Positions 19,801-26,703 of a stretch of DNA of 64,000 bases are shown piece by piece (positions within the stretch are counted from its first letter, which is position 1; every line of letters begins with the position of its first letter). This stretch comes from Candidatus Tepidiaquacellales bacterium UBA2330 (GTDB lineage Bacteria > Bacteroidota > Ignavibacteria > Tepidaquicellales > Tepidaquicellaceae): contig DDUU01000059.1 in assembly GCA_002344965.1 (NCBI GenBank), forward strand, positions 54,288-118,287, given 5' to 3'. The notes under the pieces are model-generated. The model ran no database searches. It saw nothing but the letters and a program-made list of their open reading frames with translations, and had not been told where the DNA came from. The translations under genes were made by a program, and so were the position numbers.

Positions 19801-21714
19801 CAGAGTGCCGGATCCGGTAATTCAGTGCAGTTATTAAAAAAATTCAGCACACAGCATATTTCTTCTGATCTGAATTCCCTGACCTTCAAAGACAACGGAC
19901 TGCAGATCTCGGATTACAGCAGTCAGCTGTATGTGAGATCATACGGAAGTAACGGAGAAGAAGCATCCTACTTCAGCGTAGGAAATAAGAATATTTACAT
20001 AGATGCAGGTATCAATCAGGGAGTAAACATTCTAAAGGTAAAAAAACTAAACGGTAAAATACTTGATTATAAAGTTTTAAAAATGAATTCCGGTACTTCT
20101 AATGATTCACTTGTAACATTCCTTAATACTTTTGATACGACTCAATATCTTATGCTTTTAACCGCGGCGTATGTACCCGGCGGACAGTTATTATCCGCTG
20201 CAGCTAAAACCAAACTGAGAGAGTTCGGAAGTATTTACTGTGACTCGATCGGATATCTCAGTTATTTCCATTCATGGAGCTTAATAGGATTCAAAGGCGC
20301 TACACATGCGCAGGTTTCTGAAGCATTCGATCCCTGCTGCAGAGTGTCTATCACATGCCTTGACTGTGACCACTGGTCGGAAGCAGTCAGTTCGAAAAAT
20401 GTAACATTTAATTATTCAGACGGAACGGCTTCTAATATAGTTGGACCTGCTCAGAGCTGGGACAGTTTCTCCTGGGATCAGACTTTATTTCCCGGAAGTA
20501 ACATTAGGTTTGATATTTACGGTATTACCGAAAATAATTCACAGATACTTCTTTTGTCTAATGTAACGACAAATACATTTACAGATCTCAGCTCGATAGA
20601 TGCGTTTACATATCCGAGACTTAATTTAATTACAAAAATTTCAATAGATACATTAACAGGAAATAAATCTGCGGTAATGAATTCTCTGAAAGTAAATTAC
20701 CTGCCGCCTGCTGAGCCGGTATGGGATATGAATTCTCTTTTTGTAAATTCCGAAAGTAAAACAGGACAATATCTTAAAGTTTCAGCGAACTGTTATAATC
20801 CCGGTTATATAGATTTAAACGGATTCGCTGTTGATTTTTACAAAAACTCCGTAACTCCTGCAAATCGCATTGCAAGCGATTCGAATAATGTTTTAATAGC
20901 CGTAGATAATTTTAAAAAGTATGAGTATAAATTAAAAATCCCGGCATTCAGGGACAGCATCGGTATTTTTATGAAAGTCAGACCCAAAGGCAGCAATAAC
21001 GAATTTTTCACATTCAATAATACTGCATATATAGAGATAAAGAATCAGTATCAGTACAGACCTGCTTCCGTTAATGTTTATGTGGACGGAGTTACGGTAA
21101 AAAGCGGTGATTATGTAAGACAAAATCCTGAAATCAAAATTGAATTTAATGATGAGGAAAGTTACGGTGCTTTAAATGCCGGCGCTTCTCAGATGTCATT
21201 GAAAATTAACGGGAATGCTTTTACAAACTCTCAAAAAAGTATTTCAGGAAAATTAACTAAAAATTCAGATAAAGGAATTGATAACCCGGTTAATTCCAAT
21301 GACAAATCTGTTACATTTTATCCTGAACTTAAAGGAGGTTTAAACCGGCTTTCAGTATTTTATGATAATAACGGTATATCTGATTCTGTATTCTTTGATG
21401 TGATAGTCAGTGAAGATCTTATAATTGACAATATTTACAACTACCCGAATCCGATGAGAAGCGAGACTAACTTTATGTTTAATGTAGGAGGTCTCACGCC
21501 GCCGGACAGGTTTAAGATAAAGATATACACTGTATCCGGTAAGCTTATCAAAGAGCTTGATTATCCGGTATCAATCGGATTTAATCAGATACCATGGGAC
21601 GGAAAAGATCAGGACGGAGATATTGTATCAAACGGAACATATCTGTATAAATTAATTATGGATGGTAATTCCAAAAATGAATCGCAGGTTTATAAACTTG
21701 TAGTTTTAAAATAA
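16849..21714 (+). CDS. C25 (gingipain/PorU2-like) T9SS peptidase or sortase, second copy
   Basis: A 1621-residue tandem paralogue of the preceding gene, alignable from end to end. It has a short signal peptide (MNKIFFTLLLLFVFAKILPAQ) and WITPNKTYLKM at the mature start. FRGHAGSHDWE carries candidate catalytic His627 and SLTCFTGE carries Cys657, again 30 residues apart. The cysteine cluster is C1163, C1164, C1170 and C1173, with identical spacing and the same DHW context. The C-terminus has YNYPNPMRSET and ends KLVVLK. It starts 47 bases after the first copy and is closed by a strong hairpin terminator. Both copies keep the full His/Cys dyad, so neither looks like a decayed duplicate; they may differ in cargo preference. 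The PorU2 name is from family knowledge; sortase rather than protease activity is inferred. Confidence 0.88.
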   Translation: MNKIFFTLLLLFVFAKILPAQDYNWITPNKTYLKMYVADNGMYRVDRNDFTNAGINTSGIDPRTVKLYNKGVQLPVYFSGQQDGTFDANDYLDFYGERNYGGLVKTYDHNNNLVYTTDEYYNEYSDTNVYWIDWGGALGVRYSDMNYPDLTPYSGSSFTDKIVFDKNNFYSQGENISATDYRFLNTEKFQGEGWFWTTLNNNQTLTETFSLPYLSPVVSNASIYIFAYPRVRNTSVVNEHNLEVKVNGNLVAYISKNDFLRFDTTITFTSAFLVTGTNTVTVKYIPAAGTSGGVHFDNFKIQYPRRFALESFIMSGNLSSSVDTTTKLFRVSGYNSGNPVNIYDVNNFKRITGSSFTLDTLKFSGKSNSNFQIVNNNIIKKPFRIKQKQVPNLVSASNGADYLIIYNKLFESQAEQLKNYRTAKDGYRSFKADIEDIYDIFNYGLENPAAGRNFVKYVYDNWQLPKLGYVCLFGRGSLDPKKNLAGSTYSSNYVPVYGNPPSDGYFVNFNMGTFCYYPMISVGRLPAFSVTEAQDMVDKIIGYENEPPAAWSKNFTFITGGGTTSEQNGHMTKSNFDIGVYIDISPIFGNPIKIYRNDIPGTITFNIKDSVKNVIDRGTMFLNFRGHAGSHDWEIAMNDPNTLSNGNKLPLVLSLTCFTGENSKSDFRGFSERFLYLKDKGAIGFIGTTGWSYSQFGNDFGSHILASMKNDSTRRIGDLMKYANKQMSKDSLSFSIRHTLNCYSLIGDPAAKLNLPRTPEYSVTDSDYKLSNNFPGVGEHITLTAYPKNYGLNSDSLKIRFQVYKNNQIYYTKDTIRRNFRNLDSIAYTFKADSSGTYNVSVNLDQDNWNPNEIKTNNTLNVEIPVKNIAFMPLKPVNNSIVTSDSVEFTCLNPLVLTSVNSVKVILQMDTSRNFNSPLLKTFANTNISGAATKFKTSVSVPVNNRIHYWRTNSIINSDSTGWSGTQNFVYQSLKSLRDKDIEIQSAGSGNSVQLLKKFSTQHISSDLNSLTFKDNGLQISDYSSQLYVRSYGSNGEEASYFSVGNKNIYIDAGINQGVNILKVKKLNGKILDYKVLKMNSGTSNDSLVTFLNTFDTTQYLMLLTAAYVPGGQLLSAAAKTKLREFGSIYCDSIGYLSYFHSWSLIGFKGATHAQVSEAFDPCCRVSITCLDCDHWSEAVSSKNVTFNYSDGTASNIVGPAQSWDSFSWDQTLFPGSNIRFDIYGITENNSQILLLSNVTTNTFTDLSSIDAFTYPRLNLITKISIDTLTGNKSAVMNSLKVNYLPPAEPVWDMNSLFVNSESKTGQYLKVSANCYNPGYIDLNGFAVDFYKNSVTPANRIASDSNNVLIAVDNFKKYEYKLKIPAFRDSIGIFMKVRPKGSNNEFFTFNNTAYIEIKNQYQYRPASVNVYVDGVTVKSGDYVRQNPEIKIEFNDEESYGALNAGASQMSLKINGNAFTNSQKSISGKLTKNSDKGIDNPVNSNDKSVTFYPELKGGLNRLSVFYDNNGISDSVFFDVIVSEDLIIDNIYNYPNPMRSETNFMFNVGGLTPPDRFKIKIYTVSGKLIKELDYPVSIGFNQIPWDGKDQDGDIVSNGTYLYKLIMDGNSKNESQVYKLVVLK

Positions 21715-21732
21715 TAATTTTTTAGTTCGAAT

Positions 21733-21767
21733 AAAAAAAGCGAAGATGATCAGTCTTCGCTTTTTTT
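21733..21767 (+). terminator. intrinsic terminator after the C25 pair
   Basis: GCGAAGA (21740-21746) pairs with TCTTCGC (21754-21760) across a 7-base loop. The stem is extended by seven A on the left and seven T on the right, giving the classical hairpin plus T-run. The symmetry of the A/T tracts means it could also stop transcription coming from the - strand side. Confidence 0.85.
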
Positions 21768-21862
21768 ATTTTCAAAATTAAAATTTCTCCTCTAGATTTT
21801 TTTTAATTATTAATTTAAGTATAATCCCGGTAATAAATCTTTAAAAATGTCATTGCTCTTTA

Positions 21863-21897
21863 TTTGTAATTTGTAATTTGTAATTTGTAATTTGCAA
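21863..21897. repeat. TTTGTAA heptad array (copy A), abutting the glutathione peroxidase stop codon
   Basis: Four perfect TTTGTAA units (21863-21890) and one TTTGCAA unit (21891-21897) lie directly against the stop codon of the - strand gene at 21898. An AATCCCG motif sits upstream at 21823-21829. The same heptad recurs at about 26675-26702 and 32152-32165. A short frame read through this array (antisense, ...LQITNYKLQI...) is not a gene. Confidence 0.85.
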
Positions 21898-22512
21898 TTA
21901 TAAAGAGATCTTCTCTTCAATAACTGAAACGATTTCTTCCGATTCCGGTTCAACTTTACTTTTAAATCTGGCAGCAGTATCCCCGTTTTTATCAATTATA
22001 AATTTCTCAAAATTCCAGCCAATGTCACCTGCAGGATCTGAATTTTCCGTGAGTCTCTGGTAAAGGGGACTTTTATTTTCACCAAGCACTGCGATCTTGT
22101 CAAACAAAGGAAATGTCACGTTGTATTTTGATTCGCAGAATGTCCTTATCTCATCATTGCTGCCCGGCTCCTGCCCGCCGAAGTCATTGCAGGGAAAAGC
22201 CAGTATTTCAAATCCCCTGTCTTTGTACTTCTTATATATTTCTTCAAGTCCTTTATACTGTTTTGTATAGCCGCATTTCGATGCGACATTTACAATCATC
22301 AGAACCTTTCCTTTGTAATCGGAAAGTTTAACTTCCTTTCTGTCCATATCCATTACAGATAAATCGGAAATGTTTTTAGTTTTTACTGTTGAGGTATTCA
22401 ATTTTGAATTTTCCTTATTTATGTTTTGATTTTTAACATCTGAAGTATCCGAACATCCTGCTAACAAATTTATATTTAACAGGAAGAATAATGTCAATGT
22501 GAATTTAATCAT
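21898..22512 (-). CDS. glutathione peroxidase family lipoprotein
   Basis: A 204-residue thiol peroxidase of the GPx family. The N-terminus is a lipoprotein signal (LTLFFLLNINLLAGC, lipobox Cys about 19), so it should be anchored in a membrane facing the periplasm. The catalytic segment NVASKCGYT places the peroxidatic cysteine at residue 80; the codon is TGC, not a selenocysteine TGA. FPCNDFGGQEPG carries the second cysteine and the active-site Gln, and GWNFEKF carries the conserved Trp/Asn. Bacterial Cys-type enzymes usually reduce hydroperoxides with thioredoxin rather than glutathione. It is the last gene of a three-gene - strand run (P-type ATPase, symporter, peroxidase), 34 bases after the symporter. 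Family assignment is secure; the physiological reductant is inferred. Confidence 0.93.
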   Translation of the reverse strand: MIKFTLTLFFLLNINLLAGCSDTSDVKNQNINKENSKLNTSTVKTKNISDLSVMDMDRKEVKLSDYKGKVLMIVNVASKCGYTKQYKGLEEIYKKYKDRGFEILAFPCNDFGGQEPGSNDEIRTFCESKYNVTFPLFDKIAVLGENKSPLYQRLTENSDPAGDIGWNFEKFIIDKNGDTAARFKSKVEPESEEIVSVIEEKISL

Positions 22513-22546
22513 TTATATTTAATTAATTTTACAGAAAGTAATTTAC

Positions 22547-24043
22547 CTAATCGGCTTTAATTTCACCAAGTTCATTTTCGCTGCTTGCAATTACAACGCA
22601 GGCAAGAGAATCTGCAATAACATTCGGAACAGTTCTGCACATATCAAGAAGTCTGTCAACTCCGATGATGAGCGCTATTCCCTCGGACGGCACTCCGATT
22701 GATCTTAACACGATTATAAGCATTATAAGTCCGATACCAGGGACAGGGGCAGTGCCGATAGCCGCAAGTGAAGCTGTCAGAACTATAGTGATCTGCTGAG
22801 TAAGCGAAAGATCAAATCCATAAACCTGCGCAATGAACATAGCCGCCACCGCCTGATACAGCGCTGTTCCGTCCATGTTGATAGTAGTGCCGAGAGGCAA
22901 TACAAAACTCGCTATTCTGTTCGGCACGCCGAGCTTTTTTTCGCAAATGTCCATTGTAACAGGAAGCGTTGCCGCTGAAGAACTTGTAGAAAAAGCGACT
23001 GCAATGACCTGACGCTGAGTTTTGAAGAATTTCTTAACGCTGATTTTTGTGAAGAGTTTTAAAAGTAAAGGATATTCAAGAAATGTCAGCACTGCAAGTC
23101 CGATGATCACTGTTAATGAATAAAGAAGAAGCGTCTGAAGTATATTAAACCCGAACTCTGCAACAGTAGCAGCAATCAGTGTGAATACGGCATACGGAGC
23201 AATGATCATGATCTTTTCTACTAGTAATATCATTGCGTTTGAAACTCCGTCAAAAAATTTAATTACTGTTTTCGAACTCTCGGTATTGAACTGTGAGAGA
23301 AATATTCCAAACAATATGGCAAAAAATACTATCTGCAGATACTCTCCGTCAGCAATTGCCTTAAACGGATTCTTCGGAACTATATTCACCAGAAAGTCCA
23401 CTATGTTCATAGAAATGTTCTGATCAATTTTGCTCTGAGCGTCTTCCTGAAACGTTTCCATCAGACGCATCTTGTTTTCCTCCGGCATGAATTTTCCCGG
23501 CTGTATCACATTTGCAAAGAATAACCCTATTGAGATTGCAATTACCGCTGTGATTGCATAAAACCCGATTGTCTTTCCGCCGATTTTTGCTATATGTTTC
23601 AGATCTGACAGCGAAGCAGCTCCGACAATCAGCGAGGACAAAACAAGCGGAACGGCAATCATCGTCAGAAGCCGAATAAATATATCTCCGGCAGGTTTCA
23701 GCTTTACAGCAATAGTCGGGATCTTATTTACTGAAGTTACATTCTCAAGCGTTTCCTTTCTTCCGTTGGGATAATCAATTTCAATCTTAAGTCCGGCTGC
23801 TTTCTTCTTATCTTTAATATTTTTAAATATCTTGATAATGCTTATCTGAGATTTTGAATCGAATTTATTCAGGACAGAATCCTTTTCTATAAACCTGACT
23901 TCGCCCCAGTCCTGCGAAATTATTTCAGCGCCGTTTGAAACATATTCAAGTTTACTCTGATTAATGCTGAACAATGAACCGAACATTGCGCCGAGTATTA
24001 AACCTATTACAATTTGTGTGTGTAACTTTAATTTAAACTTCAT
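22547..24043 (-). CDS. dicarboxylate/amino acid:cation symporter (DAACS family)
   Basis: A 498-residue secondary transporter of the GltP/GltT/DctA fold. The hallmark re-entrant loop is present (STSSSAATLPVTMD), as is the NMDGTALYQ motif that binds cation and substrate, followed by the second hairpin around GTAPVPGIGLIML. It takes up glutamate, aspartate or C4-dicarboxylates with Na+ or H+; the exact substrate is not clear from sequence. A hydrophilic stretch of roughly 70 residues sits between the first membrane helix and the next one (about residues 28-95, including KIFKNIKDKKKAAGLKIEID). Typical bacterial members lack this and are about 420-440 residues long. It follows the P-type ATPase by 14 bases and is followed by the peroxidase, consistent with an operon. 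Confidence 0.93.
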   Translation of the reverse strand: MKFKLKLHTQIVIGLILGAMFGSLFSINQSKLEYVSNGAEIISQDWGEVRFIEKDSVLNKFDSKSQISIIKIFKNIKDKKKAAGLKIEIDYPNGRKETLENVTSVNKIPTIAVKLKPAGDIFIRLLTMIAVPLVLSSLIVGAASLSDLKHIAKIGGKTIGFYAITAVIAISIGLFFANVIQPGKFMPEENKMRLMETFQEDAQSKIDQNISMNIVDFLVNIVPKNPFKAIADGEYLQIVFFAILFGIFLSQFNTESSKTVIKFFDGVSNAMILLVEKIMIIAPYAVFTLIAATVAEFGFNILQTLLLYSLTVIIGLAVLTFLEYPLLLKLFTKISVKKFFKTQRQVIAVAFSTSSSAATLPVTMDICEKKLGVPNRIASFVLPLGTTINMDGTALYQAVAAMFIAQVYGFDLSLTQQITIVLTASLAAIGTAPVPGIGLIMLIIVLRSIGVPSEGIALIIGVDRLLDMCRTVPNVIADSLACVVIASSENELGEIKAD

Positions 24044-24057
24044 GACAGTTTTTTAAT

Positions 24058-26478
24058 TCAAAACTTATTTAAAAATCTCTCCCTGACTTTCTGAAGAAAG
24101 ATCAGCAGTGCGGAAGAGATCACACTTATGGTAAGGATAAGCTGCCAAAGCACGGGATTTACGTAATTGATCTCATAAAATAATTTTATATAATTCAGAA
24201 TGCCTGTGTCAAATGATGAAGCGGCAAGAAATATATACAGGAATAGTATCAAAAGACCATAACCGAGATAAAGCATATTATTTTCGTCATTCTTTTTCAA
24301 AACAATTGAAAAATAGTTAGCAATGTTTGTAATTATAATTATCGTAAGCATTATCATCTGAATATCCATTTCCGAAACATTGTAAAACATTTTTGCAAAA
24401 TATACTCCTAAATATCCGGCGGATACAATTATAAGCGCTGATAAAAGCACAAAGGACATAACATCCGCCAGGAAGTTTTTAGTTTTTTCCACATTCATAT
24501 TCTTCAGCGTGATTATAAATGCGGGCAGCCCGATACCGAATAAATTTATAAGCGATACTCTCCTCGGTGTCAGCGGAAAATCAAGAAGGAAAAACAGCGA
24601 CATCAGCGAAATATATATTACAAAAAAATTCTTGGTTAAAAACAGCTTGGCTACTGACTTTACGGTATTTACTATCTTATTGCCTTCGTCAAATATAGAA
24701 GGCATCAGCGAAAATTTGTTTTTCAAAAGAACAATATCAGCAATCTCTTTTGTAATGCTGCTGCCTTCTTCCATTGCAATTCCGAGATCAGCTTCCTTTA
24801 TTGCCGGCAGATCATTTACTCCGTCGCCGATCATTGCAGTATATATTTTTTCTTTGCGCAACGCCCTGATTATCCTTAGCTTATGCTCGGGTTTTAATCT
24901 TGCGAATATTTTTTTATCAGTAACTGTTTTTAAAAATTCATCATCAGGCATTTTTTCAAGTTCATTGCCGGATACCATTTCCGTATCGCCGATCATCCAT
25001 CCGATCTCATTTGAAACTTCCTGTATCGCCTTTGCTGAATCTCCCGAAAGTATTTTTATCTTTATATCATTATTCTCAAATAATTTTATCGCGTCAAGTA
25101 CATCATCCCTTATTTTATCGTTTATAGAAATTATGCATAAAGGTTCGATTTCAATCTCATCAAATTTTACTTTCTTATCCTCAAAGGAAATATCCGAAAC
25201 GACTTTTCCAAACAGCAGATTTCTGTATACTGAAATATTCCCGGCGTCAAATGCCTGCGACGCTTCAGTTTTGCCGCTTCCCTTCAGAAGCTCAATTAAT
25301 ACATCATATGCGCCGAGTATAAAAGTGATCTTCTTAATACCGTCAGATGTCTTCAGCATACTGAGCTTTCTGTCAGAGCTGAAAGGAAATTCATCTTTCA
25401 AAACATAATTACCTATTGGCGGGTAAATGTTTATTGCTTCAATAGTCGCGTTTTTATCACTGGTAAGATGCGCATATGTGCCGATCATGTTTTCAATTTT
25501 ATTTCGGCTGTATTCTTTATTCAGAACAGTAATTTCCTTTACATTCAGTTTATTCTGCGTGAGAGTACCGGTCTTATCCATACAGACAACCTGAACATTC
25601 GAAAAGGATTCGATCGCATTCAGTTTCTGTATAATCGCGCCTAGCTTACTGATCCTGTAAACTCCGATAGCGAATGTAACTGAAGCCATCAGAACAAGCC
25701 CCTGCGGAACAAGAGAAATTAGTATTGTCGAGATCTTTCTGACGAAGTCAACATTCAATCCGTTTTTATTTAAAAAAATTTCTAATCCTACAAGGACAAG
25801 CGCTGACAGAAAGAGCAGTTTAACGATCATGTCAATTCTCTTCTGAAGCGGTGTGAGTACGAATTTATATTTCTTCGCCTGTGAAGTAATCTGCGCTGCA
25901 AAACTGTCATTGCCTACTTTTTCAGCTTTGTAAAATCCGTTTCCCGAAAGACAGAAACTTCCCGAGAGGACTTCGTCATTTTCATTTTTGTGAATGGGGT
26001 TTGATTCTCCGGTCAGCAGAGATTCATCAATTTCCAGATGATTGGAATACAATACTTTCCCGTCTACAATTATCTGATCGCCTCTCTGTACTTTAATGAT
26101 ATCATCCTTTACAACCTGCGAAGGATTGATCTTTTCTTCTTTACCGTTTCTGATCACGCATACTTCTTTTATAAGAAGCAGCTTGACCTTGTCCAGCGCT
26201 CTCTTTGCCTTTATCTCCTGAACTATGGCAATGGAAGTATTAAGGACAGCGATGAACATTATACCAATACTGTCGAGAATTAATCTGAAATCATCCGTCG
26301 TGAAATAAAAGTAAAGTACGAACAGTATGATAGACAATATGACAAAATTGAAAACGGAGAAAATATTTTCAATAAATATTTCGCTTATTGTCTTTGACTT
26401 GTGCTTATCGTAAGAGTTTACCTGTCCGGAAGAAATTCTGCTTTCGACTTCTTCGCTGTTTAGTCCTTTGAATTTCAA
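24058..26478 (-). CDS. cation-translocating P-type ATPase (CtpE-like), TTG start
   Basis: An 806-residue P-type ATPase. LTGESNP is the actuator-loop motif, CMDKTGTLTQNK carries the phosphorylated aspartate D301, and MIGDGVNDLPAIKEADLGIAM is the hinge motif. There are about ten membrane helices and no N-terminal metal-binding domain. The M4 signature is VPQGLVLMAS, so the PEGL glutamate of classical Ca2+ pumps is Gln; I recall this variant from CtpE-like proteins, whose studied mycobacterial member is implicated in calcium uptake. The transported ion here is uncertain. The start is TTG: an in-frame TAG lies 36-38 bases upstream and no ATG intervenes. It heads the run ATPase-symporter-peroxidase and is preceded by a 225-bp gap carrying repeat copy B. 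Confidence 0.85.
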   Translation of the reverse strand: MKFKGLNSEEVESRISSGQVNSYDKHKSKTISEIFIENIFSVFNFVILSIILFVLYFYFTTDDFRLILDSIGIMFIAVLNTSIAIVQEIKAKRALDKVKLLLIKEVCVIRNGKEEKINPSQVVKDDIIKVQRGDQIIVDGKVLYSNHLEIDESLLTGESNPIHKNENDEVLSGSFCLSGNGFYKAEKVGNDSFAAQITSQAKKYKFVLTPLQKRIDMIVKLLFLSALVLVGLEIFLNKNGLNVDFVRKISTILISLVPQGLVLMASVTFAIGVYRISKLGAIIQKLNAIESFSNVQVVCMDKTGTLTQNKLNVKEITVLNKEYSRNKIENMIGTYAHLTSDKNATIEAINIYPPIGNYVLKDEFPFSSDRKLSMLKTSDGIKKITFILGAYDVLIELLKGSGKTEASQAFDAGNISVYRNLLFGKVVSDISFEDKKVKFDEIEIEPLCIISINDKIRDDVLDAIKLFENNDIKIKILSGDSAKAIQEVSNEIGWMIGDTEMVSGNELEKMPDDEFLKTVTDKKIFARLKPEHKLRIIRALRKEKIYTAMIGDGVNDLPAIKEADLGIAMEEGSSITKEIADIVLLKNKFSLMPSIFDEGNKIVNTVKSVAKLFLTKNFFVIYISLMSLFFLLDFPLTPRRVSLINLFGIGLPAFIITLKNMNVEKTKNFLADVMSFVLLSALIIVSAGYLGVYFAKMFYNVSEMDIQMIMLTIIIITNIANYFSIVLKKNDENNMLYLGYGLLILFLYIFLAASSFDTGILNYIKLFYEINYVNPVLWQLILTISVISSALLIFLQKVRERFLNKF

Positions 26479-26618
26479 ATATGATTCAATGCTAAGATTG
26501 TAATTCGCCTAATTTATCGATTTTAGTTTTTAAAGAATATATCGGAATATGTCTTATTTGGCGGGATGCATAGCGTGATTATTTCAATATTTAAAAGTCT
26601 TTATTTTAAATCCTTTTA

Positions 26619-26702
26619 AAAAAAATCCCGCAAAGATTTGATCTCTGCTGGATAAAGTATTTTTAGATTATTTATTTGTAATTTGAATTTTGTAATTTGT
26701 AA
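26619..26702. repeat. ATCCCG box plus TTTGTAA heptads (copy B)
   Basis: An A-tract followed by ATCCCGCAAAGATTT, then 45 bases later three perfect TTTGTAA units plus one degenerate unit. The array ends one base before the stop codon of the - strand metalloprotease gene. Copy C at 32095-32165 begins almost identically (ATCCCGTAAAGAATTT) with nearly the same spacing. The rest of the 225-bp gap (26479-26618) is AT-rich and must hold the ATPase promoter; I cannot point to it. Confidence 0.7.
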
Positions 26703-26703
26703 T

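Noticed and set aside
21863..21897. CRISPR-like direct repeat array
   Set aside because: Units are seven bases with no spacers and no cas genes nearby; it is a simple tandem repeat.
21810..21995. A small - strand frame containing LQITNYKLQI
   Set aside because: It is the translation of the TTTGTAA heptad array and overlaps the glutathione peroxidase gene; repeats of this kind often give false small proteins.
22267..22284. Possible selenocysteine site in the glutathione peroxidase
   Set aside because: The active-site codon is TGC (cysteine), and no SECIS-like hairpin is needed.
24509..25408. A 299-codon open frame on the + strand inside the P-type ATPase gene
   Set aside because: It is exactly antisense to conserved ATPase motifs, its translation is low-complexity Ser/Ile/Phe-rich, and it has no recognisable domain; it is a shadow frame.
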